Shown: positions 24,038 through 33,644, counted from the stretch's first letter. The stretch: 64,000 bases of DNA from Bacillus salacetis (GCF_003581585.1 NZ_QXIR01000016.1:42010-106009), one strand, 5' to 3'. The notes: generated by a model from the letters alone, not told the origin. Translations and numbers: made by a program.

Positions 24038-24853
24038 ATGTGGGAATGGAAAAATATATATAGAGGTATGATTATGGGCGCAAGTGATGTGATTCCAGGA
24101 GTAAGCGGCGGAACGATCGCTGTCATGCTCGGAATTTACGATCGGTTGATTGCAGCCATCAATGGAATTTTCAGCAAAGAGTGGAAAAAGCACTTAAGGT
24201 TTCTAATCCCGCTTGGGATCGGAGTGGTCACATCCATCCTGATATTGGCCAGGCTGATTGAGTGGCTTTTTGAACACTATCCTGAGCCGACACAGTTTTT
24301 GTTCATGGGCTTGATCATCGGCATCATTCCGTACCTGGCCAAAAAATCAGAAATGAAGTCAACGTTCAAGGCTAATCATTATCTGTTGCTTCTGATAGGT
24401 GCTGTCATCGTTGCTTCCATGATCTTCTTCAAATCTGAAGAGTCGGCAGTGATAGAGAACATTACTGCAGGAACATATGTATTATTGTTTTTTTCTGGTT
24501 TCATCGCGAGTGCAGCCATGATTCTCCCTGGTATCAGCGGATCTTTCATCCTGCTGATCATCGGTATCTATTCAACTGTCATCAGCAGTATTTCCAACTT
24601 TCAGCTTGATGTCATTTTCGTTGTGGGAATCGGAATCATACTCGGTATTATCGTGATGAGTAAGCTGATTAAATTCTTTCTCGAGAACTATTCATCAGGA
24701 ACATATGCCCTGATTATAGGACTTGTTATAGGTTCGATTGTGGTTATATATCCAGGAATACCGGAAAGCACGTCCCTTATTATTGCGAGTATCATTACAT
24801 TCCTGGCCGGCCTCTTTTTTGCGAGAGTGCTGGGACGAATTGAATATTCTTAA
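24038..24853 (+). CDS. DUF368 protein, PopT-like polyprenyl-phosphate transporter
   Basis: 271-aa membrane protein with about eight hydrophobic segments. The family signature GASDVIPGVSGGTIAVMLGI is at residues 11-30, and a second, mirrored AAMILPGISGSFILLIIG occurs near 163-180, the inverted repeat typical of this fold. DUF368 (PopT) proteins, like DedA-type UptA, are reported to return undecaprenyl phosphate across the membrane for wall and teichoic acid synthesis. The start has AAAGGAGATCATCAA. It is followed by a terminator. Confidence 0.88.
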   Translation: MWEWKNIYRGMIMGASDVIPGVSGGTIAVMLGIYDRLIAAINGIFSKEWKKHLRFLIPLGIGVVTSILILARLIEWLFEHYPEPTQFLFMGLIIGIIPYLAKKSEMKSTFKANHYLLLLIGAVIVASMIFFKSEESAVIENITAGTYVLLFFSGFIASAAMILPGISGSFILLIIGIYSTVISSISNFQLDVIFVVGIGIILGIIVMSKLIKFFLENYSSGTYALIIGLVIGSIVVIYPGIPESTSLIIASIITFLAGLFFARVLGRIEYS

Positions 24854-24859
24854 AGAAGA

Positions 24860-24888
24860 AAAACAGTCCAGGATTTGGACTGTTTTTT
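24860..24888 (+). terminator. Terminator after PopT-like gene
   Basis: AAACAGTCC pairs with GGACTGTTT around AGGATTT, then T. Confidence 0.92.
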
Positions 24889-24906
24889 ATTGGATCCGAA
24901 ATTGTA

Positions 24907-24968
24907 CCAGGTGCCGAAATAAAATTTCTCGGGAAATATCGACACTCTACATTTGTTTCGGTGCCTGG
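24907..24968. repeat. CCAGG(TG)CC hairpin overlapping the argS 3' end
   Basis: CCAGGTGCCGAAA at 24907-24919 pairs with TTTCGGTGCCTGG at 24956-24968 (two G-U pairs in RNA). The right arm is inside the last argS codons. No T tract follows on either strand, so it is not a standard terminator. Confidence 0.7.
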
Positions 24969-26635
24969 ATTCCGAGAAGCCCCAACCCGTCACTAAGAGT
25001 ATTTGTGACGGTTTTTACTAATAACAGGCGTGATGGTAATTCTTCATTTTCCTCCAATATTCTTGTTTTTCCATAGTATTTATTAAACGCTTTGCTCACC
25101 GCAAGTAAATATTTCGCAATGATAGATGGAGAATAATTCAAATAAGCATCTTGAACCGCTTCAGGATATTTGTTCAAAATCTTAATCAATTCCCAGCTTT
25201 CGGGGTCCTTCAGGCCGGAAAACTCAGTCTGTTGCGATGATGCGGCTTTTCTCAGGATGGAATGGGCCCTTGCATGAGTATATTGGACATACGGACCGGT
25301 TTCACCTTCGAAAGTGAGCATGTCATGAAGGGAAAACTCAATGTCATTCATTCTGTCATTTTTTAAATCATGGAATATGACAGCTCCCGTTCCTACCCAG
25401 CGTGCGGTTTCTTCCGCATTTTCGAGGTTCGGATTTTTCTGTTTGATATTCGTATGCGCAATGGCGATTGCTTCCTTCAATACTTCCTCAAGCAGGACGA
25501 CCCTGCCTTTCCGTGTCGACATTTTCTTGCCGTGCTGAAGGAAAAGCCCAAATGGGATATGGATCATTTGGCCAGCCCAGCTCATCCCCAGTTTTTCCAA
25601 TACCCCGATGACCTGGCGGAAGTGAATGGTCTGCTCCTGGCCGACGACATAGAGGGCTTGCGAGAAATCGTACGTCTTTTTTCTGTAAAGGGCAGCAGCG
25701 ATATCCCGGGTTGCATAAAGCGTTGCTCCATCCGATTTTTTGATGAGGGAAGGAGGAAGGCCTTTGTCATCGAGCCAGACCACCTCTGCTCCATCCGACG
25801 TTTCAAGAAGGCCTTTTTCTTTGATCAGCTCTACGGCAGCTTCCATTTTGTCGTTATAGAAAGATTCGCCATGGTAAGAGTCAAAAGAAACACCAAGCAG
25901 TTCATAAATCTCCTCGAAGGCTGAAAGGGATTCTTTCTTAAACCAGGTCCAGAGTTCAACCATTTCCGGATCACCGTCTTCCAGAAGCTTAAATGCTCTT
26001 CTGCCTTCATCATTCAGGGCTGGGCTTGACTCAGCTTCTTCATGGAATTTCTTATACAGGCTGAAGAGCTCAGGAATCGGATTGGCTTTCACCTTCTCTT
26101 CATCTCCCCACTTTTTGTAGGCAGTGATAAGTTTTCCAAACTGAGTTCCCCAGTCCCCGATATAATTGATTTTGACGGTTTCAAAACCGCACTTCTCTGC
26201 CAGGAGGGCGATGGAATTCCCGATCACAGTAGAGCGGAGATGTCCCATTGAAAAAGGTTTGGCGATATTAGGGGAAGACATGTCGATAGTGATGACTTTT
26301 CCGTCCCCGAAAGAGTGTGTTCCAAATTCATCTCCTTTTGACAAGATATCCGCCATGATTTCTTTTCCGGTTTCGTTTCCTTTAAAGAAGATATTAACAT
26401 AGGGACCTGCGGCTTCTGCCTTCAGCAAGTAAGGGCTGTCAAGTGAGCCGGCTAATTCATTTGCAATGGCAGCAGGTGACTGTTTCTTCTTTTTCGCTAA
26501 CTGAAAACAGGGAAAGGAAAGGTCCCCCTGGTGGGAAAACTTCGGTGTTTCAATGGTCCTCAATATTTCTTCTTTGCTCATAAGGATATTGAGCGGGCCA
26601 TCAAGCAGATCTGCATAAAGTTCATGTAAATTCAT
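24947..26635 (-). CDS. argS: Arginine--tRNA ligase
   Basis: 562-aa class I synthetase. The N-terminal domain carries SHQGDLSFPCFQLAK, the HIGH equivalent is SPNIAKPFSMGHLRST near residue 130, the KMSKS equivalent is KMSTRKG, and an anticodon-binding alpha-helical domain closes the protein. The start follows GGAGGTGGAACC. A complete T-box leader precedes it on the same strand, so expression responds to uncharged tRNA-Arg. The last codons form one arm of a hairpin. Confidence 0.96.
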   Translation of the reverse strand: MNLHELYADLLDGPLNILMSKEEILRTIETPKFSHQGDLSFPCFQLAKKKKQSPAAIANELAGSLDSPYLLKAEAAGPYVNIFFKGNETGKEIMADILSKGDEFGTHSFGDGKVITIDMSSPNIAKPFSMGHLRSTVIGNSIALLAEKCGFETVKINYIGDWGTQFGKLITAYKKWGDEEKVKANPIPELFSLYKKFHEEAESSPALNDEGRRAFKLLEDGDPEMVELWTWFKKESLSAFEEIYELLGVSFDSYHGESFYNDKMEAAVELIKEKGLLETSDGAEVVWLDDKGLPPSLIKKSDGATLYATRDIAAALYRKKTYDFSQALYVVGQEQTIHFRQVIGVLEKLGMSWAGQMIHIPFGLFLQHGKKMSTRKGRVVLLEEVLKEAIAIAHTNIKQKNPNLENAEETARWVGTGAVIFHDLKNDRMNDIEFSLHDMLTFEGETGPYVQYTHARAHSILRKAASSQQTEFSGLKDPESWELIKILNKYPEAVQDAYLNYSPSIIAKYLLAVSKAFNKYYGKTRILEENEELPSRLLLVKTVTNTLSDGLGLLGIQAPKQM

Positions 26636-26692
26636 GGTTCCACCTCCAAAATAATTTAGTGTTGAATGACAAAGAGCTGTTTTTTGGATACA

Positions 26693-26920
26693 AAAAAACC
26701 CGCCTCAAAATAGAGACGGGTTTCCCGCGGTACCACTCTTCTTCCCCAAACAGGGCAGCTCATCAGATAACGGGATGGACCCGGCATATCCTACTGCATG
26801 GTTTCGGATATGCTTCTCCAAAGTGCGGTTCATTTCAAGGGGAACACCGGGCTTCCACCATCCCCGGCTCTCTATTGTCCTGGCCTTGAAACTACTCTCT
26901 TTGTCATCGAACTTGATATT
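26693..26920 (-). promoter_or_regulatory. T-box leader of argS
   Basis: On the minus strand: an upstream stem I region with AGAGAGCCGGGGATGGTGG; a specifier loop GAACCGCACTTTGG in which CGC (26827-26825, an arginine codon) stands before the conserved A; the T-box AAGAGTGGTACCGCGG at 26740-26725; and a terminator AAACCCGTCTC/GAGGCGGGTTT at 26723-26696 with a T run. Uncharged tRNA-Arg should promote readthrough. Confidence 0.93.
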
Positions 26921-26977
26921 ATTAGAAAGTATTATACACACATCCCATATAAATGGATACCTTTTTTGTGGAAAAAT

Positions 26978-28156
26978 TTACGAATCGTCCGACGAAAACA
27001 TGTAATTTTTATGGTAAAACCTCATGCTGAAGACCAATCCCAGTGCGAGCATATTCCCCATCAGTGCACTTCCCCCGTAGCTGATAAATGGAAGGGGGAT
27101 GCCGGTGATCGGCAGAAGCTGGATTGTCATGCCGATATTCTGAAATACGTGGAAGGTGATCATACTGATGACCCCAGCACACACATAGGCACTGAAAGGC
27201 TCTTTAATATCAAGAGCGGTCTTGGTCAAATGATAGATAAGCAGGAAGAACAAACTGATCACAATACTGGCGCCGATGAATCCAAATTCTTCACCGATGA
27301 CACTGAAGATGAAATCAGTATGGTTTTCCGGGATATAAACCTGTTTGTCTTGATAACCTTTCCCTATTACCTGTCCGGATCCGATGGCCTTCAGGGAGTT
27401 GACCAAGTGATAGCCTTCCTCTTTTTGATAGTTGTAAGGATCAAGCCATGAATAAATACGGCCGAACTGATACTGCTTGACACCCAAATATTTTTCCAAA
27501 AGCTGAGGAGCGTACACGACCAATGCAAGGATTGAAGTGCCGATGGCAGCCACCCCGGTAAAAATAGGGACGATCAATTTCCAGGTGATCCCTGAAACAA
27601 GGATCAACCCGGAGACGATTGCTATGATGACAAGTGATGTACCAAGGTCTGGCTGCAGCATGATCAATCCCAGAGGAATCATTGTGACGACACCGATCTT
27701 CACAAGCAGCATGAAATCGGTCTTAAGAGTCTTCTTTGGGTTGTTCTCATGGTGACTGCTGATGACCCTGGCGATGGCGAGGATCAAAAACGTCTTCATA
27801 AATTCTGATGGCTGTATCGACCCGATGCCGGGCAGTTCAAACCAGCTCTTCGCCCCATTCCGCTCTGGTGCAATGCTTGCAGGTGCAACAGCCAACACTC
27901 CGAGCAGAAATATCCCAAAGCCATATGCATACCAGGCAAGTCTTTTATATTGATCAGGATCGAACAAAAGAGCGAATCCGATCAGAATAAATCCCACAAC
28001 ATACCAGAAAGCCTGCCTCAATACGAAGTTATATCCGGCATATTGCCCTGTCTGCTGGGCGCTGCTGATGGCAATTGTGCTGACAATGAAGAAGAGGAAC
28101 AGTAAAAATATTAATCCCCAATCGATTTTATCTGAAAAACGCTGGCGAGTTTCCAT
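26978..28156 (-). CDS. rodA: Peptidoglycan glycosyltransferase RodA (SEDS)
   Basis: 392-aa polytopic SEDS protein with about ten membrane segments; it polymerises lipid II for lateral wall growth in the elongasome. The signature regions are GAKSWFELPGIGSIQPSEFM, the catalytic-Asp loop PENHTDFIFSVIGEE, and the C-terminal LPITGIPLPFISYGGSAL. I choose the ATG at 28156 (METRQRFS) because AAGGTGA lies seven bases before it; the ATG at 28162 is too close to the site. It stands alone behind a 600-bp gene-free stretch. Confidence 0.92.
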   Translation of the reverse strand: METRQRFSDKIDWGLIFLLFLFFIVSTIAISSAQQTGQYAGYNFVLRQAFWYVVGFILIGFALLFDPDQYKRLAWYAYGFGIFLLGVLAVAPASIAPERNGAKSWFELPGIGSIQPSEFMKTFLILAIARVISSHHENNPKKTLKTDFMLLVKIGVVTMIPLGLIMLQPDLGTSLVIIAIVSGLILVSGITWKLIVPIFTGVAAIGTSILALVVYAPQLLEKYLGVKQYQFGRIYSWLDPYNYQKEEGYHLVNSLKAIGSGQVIGKGYQDKQVYIPENHTDFIFSVIGEEFGFIGASIVISLFFLLIYHLTKTALDIKEPFSAYVCAGVISMITFHVFQNIGMTIQLLPITGIPLPFISYGGSALMGNMLALGLVFSMRFYHKNYMFSSDDS

Positions 28157-28755
28157 TTGCATTCACCTTAATTTCTAATTGAATTCTATAGTACAGTTTA
28201 ATGGAAGTCCGTGAAATATGAAAATGTTTTTATTAGTAAATTTTTGGCTGAAGAGCGCAAGGGCTGTTCAGCGACGTACGGATGGGCGGGCTCTCGCACG
28301 AGACATAGAAAACATGGCAAGTGCAACAGCCGATCAAGTTCATAAAAATGAGATATGTATGTAATTGTGATTAAATTTCTGAGATCACATACAAAATAAA
28401 CTGTGATTGGTATTTAACCAGATGAAAGCAACGAGATTCACATACGAAAATCGATTTAATTGGTGTGTAAATCAGGCTAATCACTGAGGTCGACTGCCAA
28501 AGTACGAAAGAATAGTACGTGACCAGGCTGAAATTCAAACTTCAGATACAAAAAGTGCTGTTCACCGATAAACCAACCAAACCAATGACCTGGGGTGCAA
28601 CTAACGGATTATAGCGGCAGTATGGGGCCAAACCGAACAAACAAGTACACTCCAAATCCAGGACCAATCATCTTTAACTCTATCAAAGAAAGGATTCTTG
28701 GACAATCATTCTATTACCCCAAAAATGACAAATTAATGCTTCCAGGAAAACAAGA
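28157..28755. other. Intergenic region, no gene seen
   Basis: About 600 bp. An open frame beginning at 28595 on + runs into the complement of the CNNM gene and is its shadow. Degenerate direct repeats occur (GAGATCACATAC at 28381 and GAGATTCACATAC at 28433). No RNA structure recognised. Confidence 0.5.
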
Positions 28756-28785
28756 AGGACTGCCCGGTGCACCCAGGTCAGTCCT
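28756..28785 (-). terminator. Terminator overlapping the CNNM gene stop
   Basis: On the minus strand AGGACTG pairs with CAGTCCT, followed by TCTTGTTTT; the first arm includes the stop codon region. Confidence 0.65.
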
Positions 28786-30079
28786 CATCCACTTTCTTTA
28801 CTTCAATATAAAAGATATGATGTCCTTCCATTTCTTTTGCGGTGATTCGATATCCGCCTTCCATCAGGGAGTCCCCTTGTTTCAGGTCATATTTCTGAGT
28901 GAGCATCCAGCCCCCGATTGTATCGACCTCTTCATCCGAAAGGGTGGTGCCGAGCAGGTCGTTGAATTCATGAATCAAAAATTTTGCATCGAAGAGGTAG
29001 TGTGTGTCCCCCAGCTTTTGTACAAGCGGCCGTTCGTCGATATCGAACTCATCCTGTATTTCCCCGACGATTTCTTCTATAATATCTTCCGCTGTTACCA
29101 GTCCCGCCGTTCCTCCATATTCATCGATAAGGATGGCCATATGTGACCGCTCCTTTTGCATTTTCAACAAAAGATCATGGATCGGAATGGTTTCAATGAC
29201 CCGTATGATTGGTTTAATGTAATTCGGGACCGGCTGATCCTTAGGACAGTCATTGGTCAGGCAGTCGGTAAGGATTTCTTTGATATTGATGAGGCCGAGA
29301 ATGGAATCCTTATCTCCCTCGGTAACCGGATAACGGGTATAGCCTTCTTCCTTAACGATTCGGACGATTTCCTTTAGCGGGGTATCTTTTTCAAGGCTGA
29401 CGATTTCCGTTCTGGGTACCATCACTTCTTTAGCTACACGGTTATCAAATTCGAAAATTTTATTTACATACTCCAGCTCGGACTTATTTATCTCGCCGCT
29501 TTCATAGCTTTCAGACAGAATGATCCGAAGTTCCTCTTCAGAGTGTGCCACTTCATGTTCTGAGGCTGCACCCAGGCCGAACAATCTGGTGATGAAGCGG
29601 GCAGATCCATTGAGAGTGAAGATGAACGGATACATGACCTTATAGAACAGGATTAACGGTTTTGCTGTCAGAAGGCTCAGTTGTTCGGCTTTTTGAATCG
29701 CCCATGTCTTTGGGGCCAGTTCCCCTATGACGACATGCAGGAACGTAATCACGCTGAAAGCTATAATGAAGGAAACGATATGAGCCGCAGATTCAGGAAT
29801 GGCGAAGCTTTCAAATAAAGGATTCAGCAAGACGACAATTGTCGGTTCGCCGAGCCACCCAAGACCTAACGCTGTGATCGTAATACCGAGCTGGCAGGCT
29901 GACAGGTAACTGTCCAGATTGGAAATCACTTTCTTCGCGGCCTCAGCTTTTGTACTCCCTTCAGCCACAAGCTGGTCGATGCGGCTTGACCTCACCTTGA
30001 CGATTGCGAATTCCGAAGCAACGAAAAATGCTGTCAACCCAATCAAGACAGCTACCAGAAACAGATTTAAAGCAATCAT
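28778..30079 (-). CDS. CNNM/CorC (UPF0053) membrane protein
   Basis: 433 aa: a DUF21 membrane domain (residues 1-185; [20 protein letters not shown]), a tandem CBS pair ([20 protein letters not shown] to [14 protein letters not shown]), and a CorC_HlyC C-terminal domain (about 340-430). The family includes Mg2+ efflux proteins such as MpfA of B. subtilis. I prefer the ATG at 30079 over 30091, because AAAGGGG directly abuts the first ATG. The sequence just upstream is MITE copy C, so its promoter must lie in or beyond that element. mgtE, a Mg2+ uptake gene, is upstream on the same strand. Confidence 0.88.
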   Translation of the reverse strand: MIALNLFLVAVLIGLTAFFVASEFAIVKVRSSRIDQLVAEGSTKAEAAKKVISNLDSYLSACQLGITITALGLGWLGEPTIVVLLNPLFESFAIPESAAHIVSFIIAFSVITFLHVVIGELAPKTWAIQKAEQLSLLTAKPLILFYKVMYPFIFTLNGSARFITRLFGLGAASEHEVAHSEEELRIILSESYESGEINKSELEYVNKIFEFDNRVAKEVMVPRTEIVSLEKDTPLKEIVRIVKEEGYTRYPVTEGDKDSILGLINIKEILTDCLTNDCPKDQPVPNYIKPIIRVIETIPIHDLLLKMQKERSHMAILIDEYGGTAGLVTAEDIIEEIVGEIQDEFDIDERPLVQKLGDTHYLFDAKFLIHEFNDLLGTTLSDEEVDTIGGWMLTQKYDLKQGDSLMEGGYRITAKEMEGHHIFYIEVKKVDED

Positions 30080-30102
30080 ATTATAGGGCATCCCCTTTGT
30101 GT

Positions 30103-30298
30103 AAAGCTCTTTTCGTAAACTTTGTTGCTTTTCAATATGAAATTTAAATAATATCCAGGTAAATCGCCGTAAAAACCCTGGTGAGCAGGAAAGAAAAGGG
30201 CTGCTCGTTCTTTTTCGAGAGTAAAACCTTTGAATACAGGGGGAAAATCCGGCACCTGGGATTTTACCGAAAGCAACAATATATGCGAAAACAGCCTT
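30103..30298 (-). mobile_element. MITE-like element, copy C (complete, GTGT target duplication)
   Basis: 196 bp in inverse orientation: AAAGCTCTTTTCGTAAACTT then TGTTGCTTTTC at one end and GCAACAATATATGCGAAAAC then AGCCTT at the other. It is flanked on both sides by GTGT (30099-30102 and 30299-30302), a 4-bp target site duplication. It lies 24 bases upstream of the CNNM start codon. Confidence 0.88.
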
Positions 30299-30491
30299 GT
30301 GTTAAGAGGAATGGCCACTGCACCTCCCGAAAAAAAGACTATTACCATTACATTTCCCCATTCGGATGTAAATAGTCTTAATATATAGGGCTGTTTTGGA
30401 ATCCATTGCTGGTTTCAGGATTCTGGCATTCAGCTTTTTTGTTTCTATTGGAAAAACCGGGAATCTTATCAATTGGGGACAGAGGTCCCAC

Positions 30492-31850
30492 TTATATAAT
30501 TGAATGAATGAAAAATGAAGCAATCCCGAAATAGATGAGCAGCGACAGGATGTCATTGATGGTTGTGATCAATGGGCCGGATGCTACAGCCGGATCGATG
30601 TTCAGCTTATACAGAATCAACGGAATCACAGTTCCGGCCATTGTGCCGATAATCAACGTAAGCAGCAGGGAAGCGCCAACGACAAACCCAAGTATTAAAC
30701 TGCCCTGCCAGACATAGGCAATCATCGCAATCAGGATGGCGCATGTAATTCCGATGATTAATGCAACGCCGAATTCGCGCGCTATCAATCTCAGGACCGT
30801 TTTCATATCAATGTCACGGGAAGCCAGTCCGCGGACAACAACGGCTAGGGATTGTGTCCCTGTATTCCCGGTCATCCCCGCAATCATCGGCATGAAAAAG
30901 GCAAGTGCCACCGCTTGGGATAATGTTTCTTCAAAGGAAGCGATGATGCTCCCCGAAACAAGTCCAATGAAGAGAAGCAGAATCAGCCAAGGCAGCCTTC
31001 TGTAAGCAGCGACATGGGATTTCGTATCAAAATCGATCGCTTTACCGGAAGCGGATAACTTCTCAATATCTTCATTGGCTTCCTGGATGACAACGTCGAT
31101 GATGTCATCGAATGTGATGATGCCTTTCAGAATACCTTCATCATCAACGACGGGGATGGCCAGGAAATCATATCGTTCAATCAGCCTTGCCGCTTCCTCC
31201 TGGTCTGTTTCCACTCCTATGGAGATGACGCGGGTATACATGATGTCCTTGATCATTTGATTCATATCGGCAAGAAGGAGGTCCCGATAAGAGACGACTC
31301 CAGCCACCTTGCGCTTATCATCCACTACATATAAGTAATTGATGGTTTCGGCAAATTCAGCAAATGTTTTCAGTTTGTCGACTGCTTCCCTGACAGAATA
31401 GGAATCCCTGATCCACACAAAGCGGTTGGTCATCAGCCGCCCTGCCGTTTCCGGAGGGTAATTCATCATGTCCTGGACAATGGAAGACTCTTCTTTTGTC
31501 ATTCCGGACAGGAACTGTTGAATCCTTTCATGCGACATGTTTTCCAGCAGTGAAGCGATATCATCATTATCCATATCGTCCAGGACCTTGCCGGACCGCT
31601 CTTTCCCTATCTTTTGCAGGGTGGAAATTTGATCTTCCTGGTCAAGCTCCTGAATCATATCGGCCAGAACGGGTATAGTTAATTGAAGGAGAAATCGGGA
31701 TTGGTGCTTCTCCGGCAAATCCTTATAAATCAACGCCATATCATATGGCTGCAATTCTTCCATGATCTGCTGCAGTTCTTTTTTCTTTCCTTCTTTTAGT
31801 GCTTTGATGGTAAGCAGTGTCAGTTGGTCTTGCGGCAATGTCTTGTACAT
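30492..31850 (-). CDS. mgtE: Magnesium transporter MgtE
   Basis: 452 aa, the length of B. subtilis MgtE. Order: an MgtE_N superhelical domain (KDLPEKHQSRFLLQ, LLENMSHERIQQFLSGM), a CBS pair (MTNRFVWIRDSYSVREAV; VDDEGILKGIITFDDIIDVV), then five membrane helices with the selectivity motif PMIAGMTGNTGTQSLAV. The cytosolic domains sense Mg2+ and gate the channel. The start at 31850 follows AAGGAGGTCGGAGC. Only 113 bases separate it from the divergent gene, and I see no M-box riboswitch there. Confidence 0.93.
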   Translation of the reverse strand: MYKTLPQDQLTLLTIKALKEGKKKELQQIMEELQPYDMALIYKDLPEKHQSRFLLQLTIPVLADMIQELDQEDQISTLQKIGKERSGKVLDDMDNDDIASLLENMSHERIQQFLSGMTKEESSIVQDMMNYPPETAGRLMTNRFVWIRDSYSVREAVDKLKTFAEFAETINYLYVVDDKRKVAGVVSYRDLLLADMNQMIKDIMYTRVISIGVETDQEEAARLIERYDFLAIPVVDDEGILKGIITFDDIIDVVIQEANEDIEKLSASGKAIDFDTKSHVAAYRRLPWLILLLFIGLVSGSIIASFEETLSQAVALAFFMPMIAGMTGNTGTQSLAVVVRGLASRDIDMKTVLRLIAREFGVALIIGITCAILIAMIAYVWQGSLILGFVVGASLLLTLIIGTMAGTVIPLILYKLNIDPAVASGPLITTINDILSLLIYFGIASFFIHSII

Positions 31851-31963
31851 GCTCCGACCTCCTTTGGTGGAGATTTCTTCTTTTATTATAAACACAATCG
31901 GAATTAAAAAAATGTAATCATAATAAAATATTATTTTCGTCAAAATTTGATAAAATTAACGTT

Positions 31964-32782
31964 ATGAATTCGGATTCCAGAATAAGGGATGTGGTACAAC
32001 TGAAACAGAACGGCAATTTCAAGGACGTCATCTATGTACATCAAAACGAGACACAGAAATACGTGATGTCTTACGGATTGGAGTTCCGTGATTTCTCACA
32101 AAACCTGCCGCAGCCTCTCAATCATCTGTTGATGATCAAGCATCAATTCGATCATGGCTCCTTCAATATGAACACCATGATGGAGTATACCAGCAAGAAA
32201 GAGGTCAGCAAATTAGCAGGGGATAATATACACAGTTATGGAGACTTCTGCTGGATTGATTTCGAAGAAGTGGACGGCCTCGACCAGCTGAGCGGACAGG
32301 AGCTGGCTGAAATCCTCTATCTTGGCCATACCAAGCAAAGCCTGAACTCTCCTTTTTATTCTAAATTGAACAACAGGTTCGTTTACCTTTCCCATGATGA
32401 CGGTTGGTTCAACAAAACTTATTACCGCTATCAAGATGACTTCTACAGCATGCTGGGCAGTGCAATTTCTGCGAAGCTGCTGCAGCAAAAAGGGGACAAG
32501 CCCTTAAAGCGCCTCATTCCGGGCCAAAGAGTTTCCAGCCTTCCGCCGATTCCCAAAAATGTCATGTACTCTTTGAAGGAGAAGATCAAAGAAGGTGCAG
32601 CCATTTCAATCGAAAAGGCAGTGAGAGGCAGAGGGAATATCAAGATTCCGATCTGGGTCATGGGTGATTACATGCATATGGACACCATGTACGAAGACTA
32701 CAGGCGCCGTTCCGCCAATCAGCCATACGCCCACCTCGTCTTCGACCGGAAGACAAGAGAATGGGGACTTTATATCAACTAA
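31964..32782 (+). CDS. Conserved-looking protein of unknown function, 272 aa
   Basis: A soluble protein with no signal peptide or membrane segment. It is rich in aromatic and His residues (GDFCWIDFEEVDGLDQL, LSHDDGWFNKTYYRYQDDFY) and has a basic C-terminal part. No family recognised. The ATG at 31964 has no ribosome binding site, and a TAAAAT -10-like box ends only eight bases before it, so the message could be leaderless. It diverges from mgtE and ends in a strong terminator. Confidence 0.65.
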   Translation: MNSDSRIRDVVQLKQNGNFKDVIYVHQNETQKYVMSYGLEFRDFSQNLPQPLNHLLMIKHQFDHGSFNMNTMMEYTSKKEVSKLAGDNIHSYGDFCWIDFEEVDGLDQLSGQELAEILYLGHTKQSLNSPFYSKLNNRFVYLSHDDGWFNKTYYRYQDDFYSMLGSAISAKLLQQKGDKPLKRLIPGQRVSSLPPIPKNVMYSLKEKIKEGAAISIEKAVRGRGNIKIPIWVMGDYMHMDTMYEDYRRRSANQPYAHLVFDRKTREWGLYIN

Positions 32783-32823
32783 AAGAACCAGACCAAGCCC
32801 GGTGCTTAGTCTGGTTCTTTTTT
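32783..32823 (+). terminator. Terminator after 272-aa gene
   Basis: AAGAACCAGAC pairs with GTCTGGTTCTT, then a T run. Confidence 0.92.
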
Positions 32824-32828
32824 GCTGT

Positions 32829-32877
32829 AACGCTTTAAAGCAACGGGGGACAGTCCCCGGCTGCTTTAAAGCGTTAA
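32829..32877. repeat. GGGACAGTCCC palindrome, copy P2
   Basis: AACGCTTTAAAGCA pairs perfectly with TGCTTTAAAGCGTT around a core GGGGGACAGTCCCC. AAAGGATTCGG and ACAGGATAAGCGGCGCTCAT follow; the latter is also found after copy P3. Confidence 0.9.
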
Positions 32878-32920
32878 AGGATTCGGACGAAGAAAAACAG
32901 GATAAGCGGCGCTCATCCTG

Positions 32921-33490
32921 TCATAGTACAAATTCCGGTTTCTTCTCTTCCCATTCTTCACGCAGGATCCCCATCCGGATGGAATCATAATATTCGCCGT
33001 TATAATAACGGCACTTCCTCATCCGTCCTTCAAGGATCATTCCGATTTTCTCCGCGGCCTTCATCATGCGCTCATTCCCTGACCACGTGGTGATGCCGAC
33101 ACGCGGGATATCCAGTGTTCTAAACAAATGCTCAACCCACAAAGCCAAAGCCTCTGTCCCATAACCGCCATTCCAATACTCCGGGCGGTAGATTCCGATT
33201 CCCGCTTCCAGCCACTTGGTGTCCTGGTTTTCCCAGTAATAAGTAACAGTACCGATGAGGATGCCATCTGCTACAATCGCCAGCCTTTGATTGTCCCGGC
33301 CCTCTTTTATTTTTTTCTCGGTCCCTTTTATGTAGGCTTTATAGTTTGGTTTAGGGTGCGGAAAGTATGGGGCGTCCCAGTTCTTCCATTCCGGAAGAGT
33401 GTCGTCTTCTCCATAAATGAGATTGAATAGCTCCGGAACGTCTTTCGCTTCGACCGCCCTCAGCTGCACTTTCGGTCCTTTGATTGTCAT
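32921..33490 (-). CDS. GNAT acetyltransferase, RimJ/RimL type
   Basis: 189 aa. Motif A is LEAGIGIYRPEYWNGGYGTEAL, with the acetyl-CoA loop as NGGYGTEA, and the C-terminal NERMMKAAEKIGM is typical of this branch. It may acetylate a protein N terminus or a small amine; the target is unknown. It is flanked by palindromes P2 and P3, and shares strand orientation with neither neighbour. Confidence 0.87.
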   Translation of the reverse strand: MTIKGPKVQLRAVEAKDVPELFNLIYGEDDTLPEWKNWDAPYFPHPKPNYKAYIKGTEKKIKEGRDNQRLAIVADGILIGTVTYYWENQDTKWLEAGIGIYRPEYWNGGYGTEALALWVEHLFRTLDIPRVGITTWSGNERMMKAAEKIGMILEGRMRKCRYYNGEYYDSIRMGILREEWEEKKPEFVL

Positions 33491-33593
33491 GATATCTCTC
33501 CTATGTCTAATTCAGAAAATTACATCTTTATTTTATTTAAACATACTTCGCTGTTTCTCAAAAGGAAAATACTTACTGGTTCTTTCTTACTGC

Positions 33594-33644
33594 ACCGCTT
33601 TAAAGCGGCGGGGGACAGTCCCCGGTTGCTTTAAAGCGTTAAAG
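33594..33644. repeat. GGGACAGTCCC palindrome, copy P3
   Basis: CCGCTTTAAAGC pairs with GCTTTAAAGCGT around GGGGGACAGTCCCC. As in P2, AAAGGATCAATCC and ACCAGGATAAGCGGCGCTCA follow, so P2 and P3 bracket the GNAT gene in the same orientation. Confidence 0.88.

Noticed and set aside
28595..29146. 183-codon frame on the plus strand
   Set aside because: Most of it is antisense to the CNNM/CorC gene, whose domains and codon pattern are clear.
31851..31963. M-box magnesium riboswitch before mgtE
   Set aside because: Only 113 bases are available and none of the conserved M-box segments can be seen.
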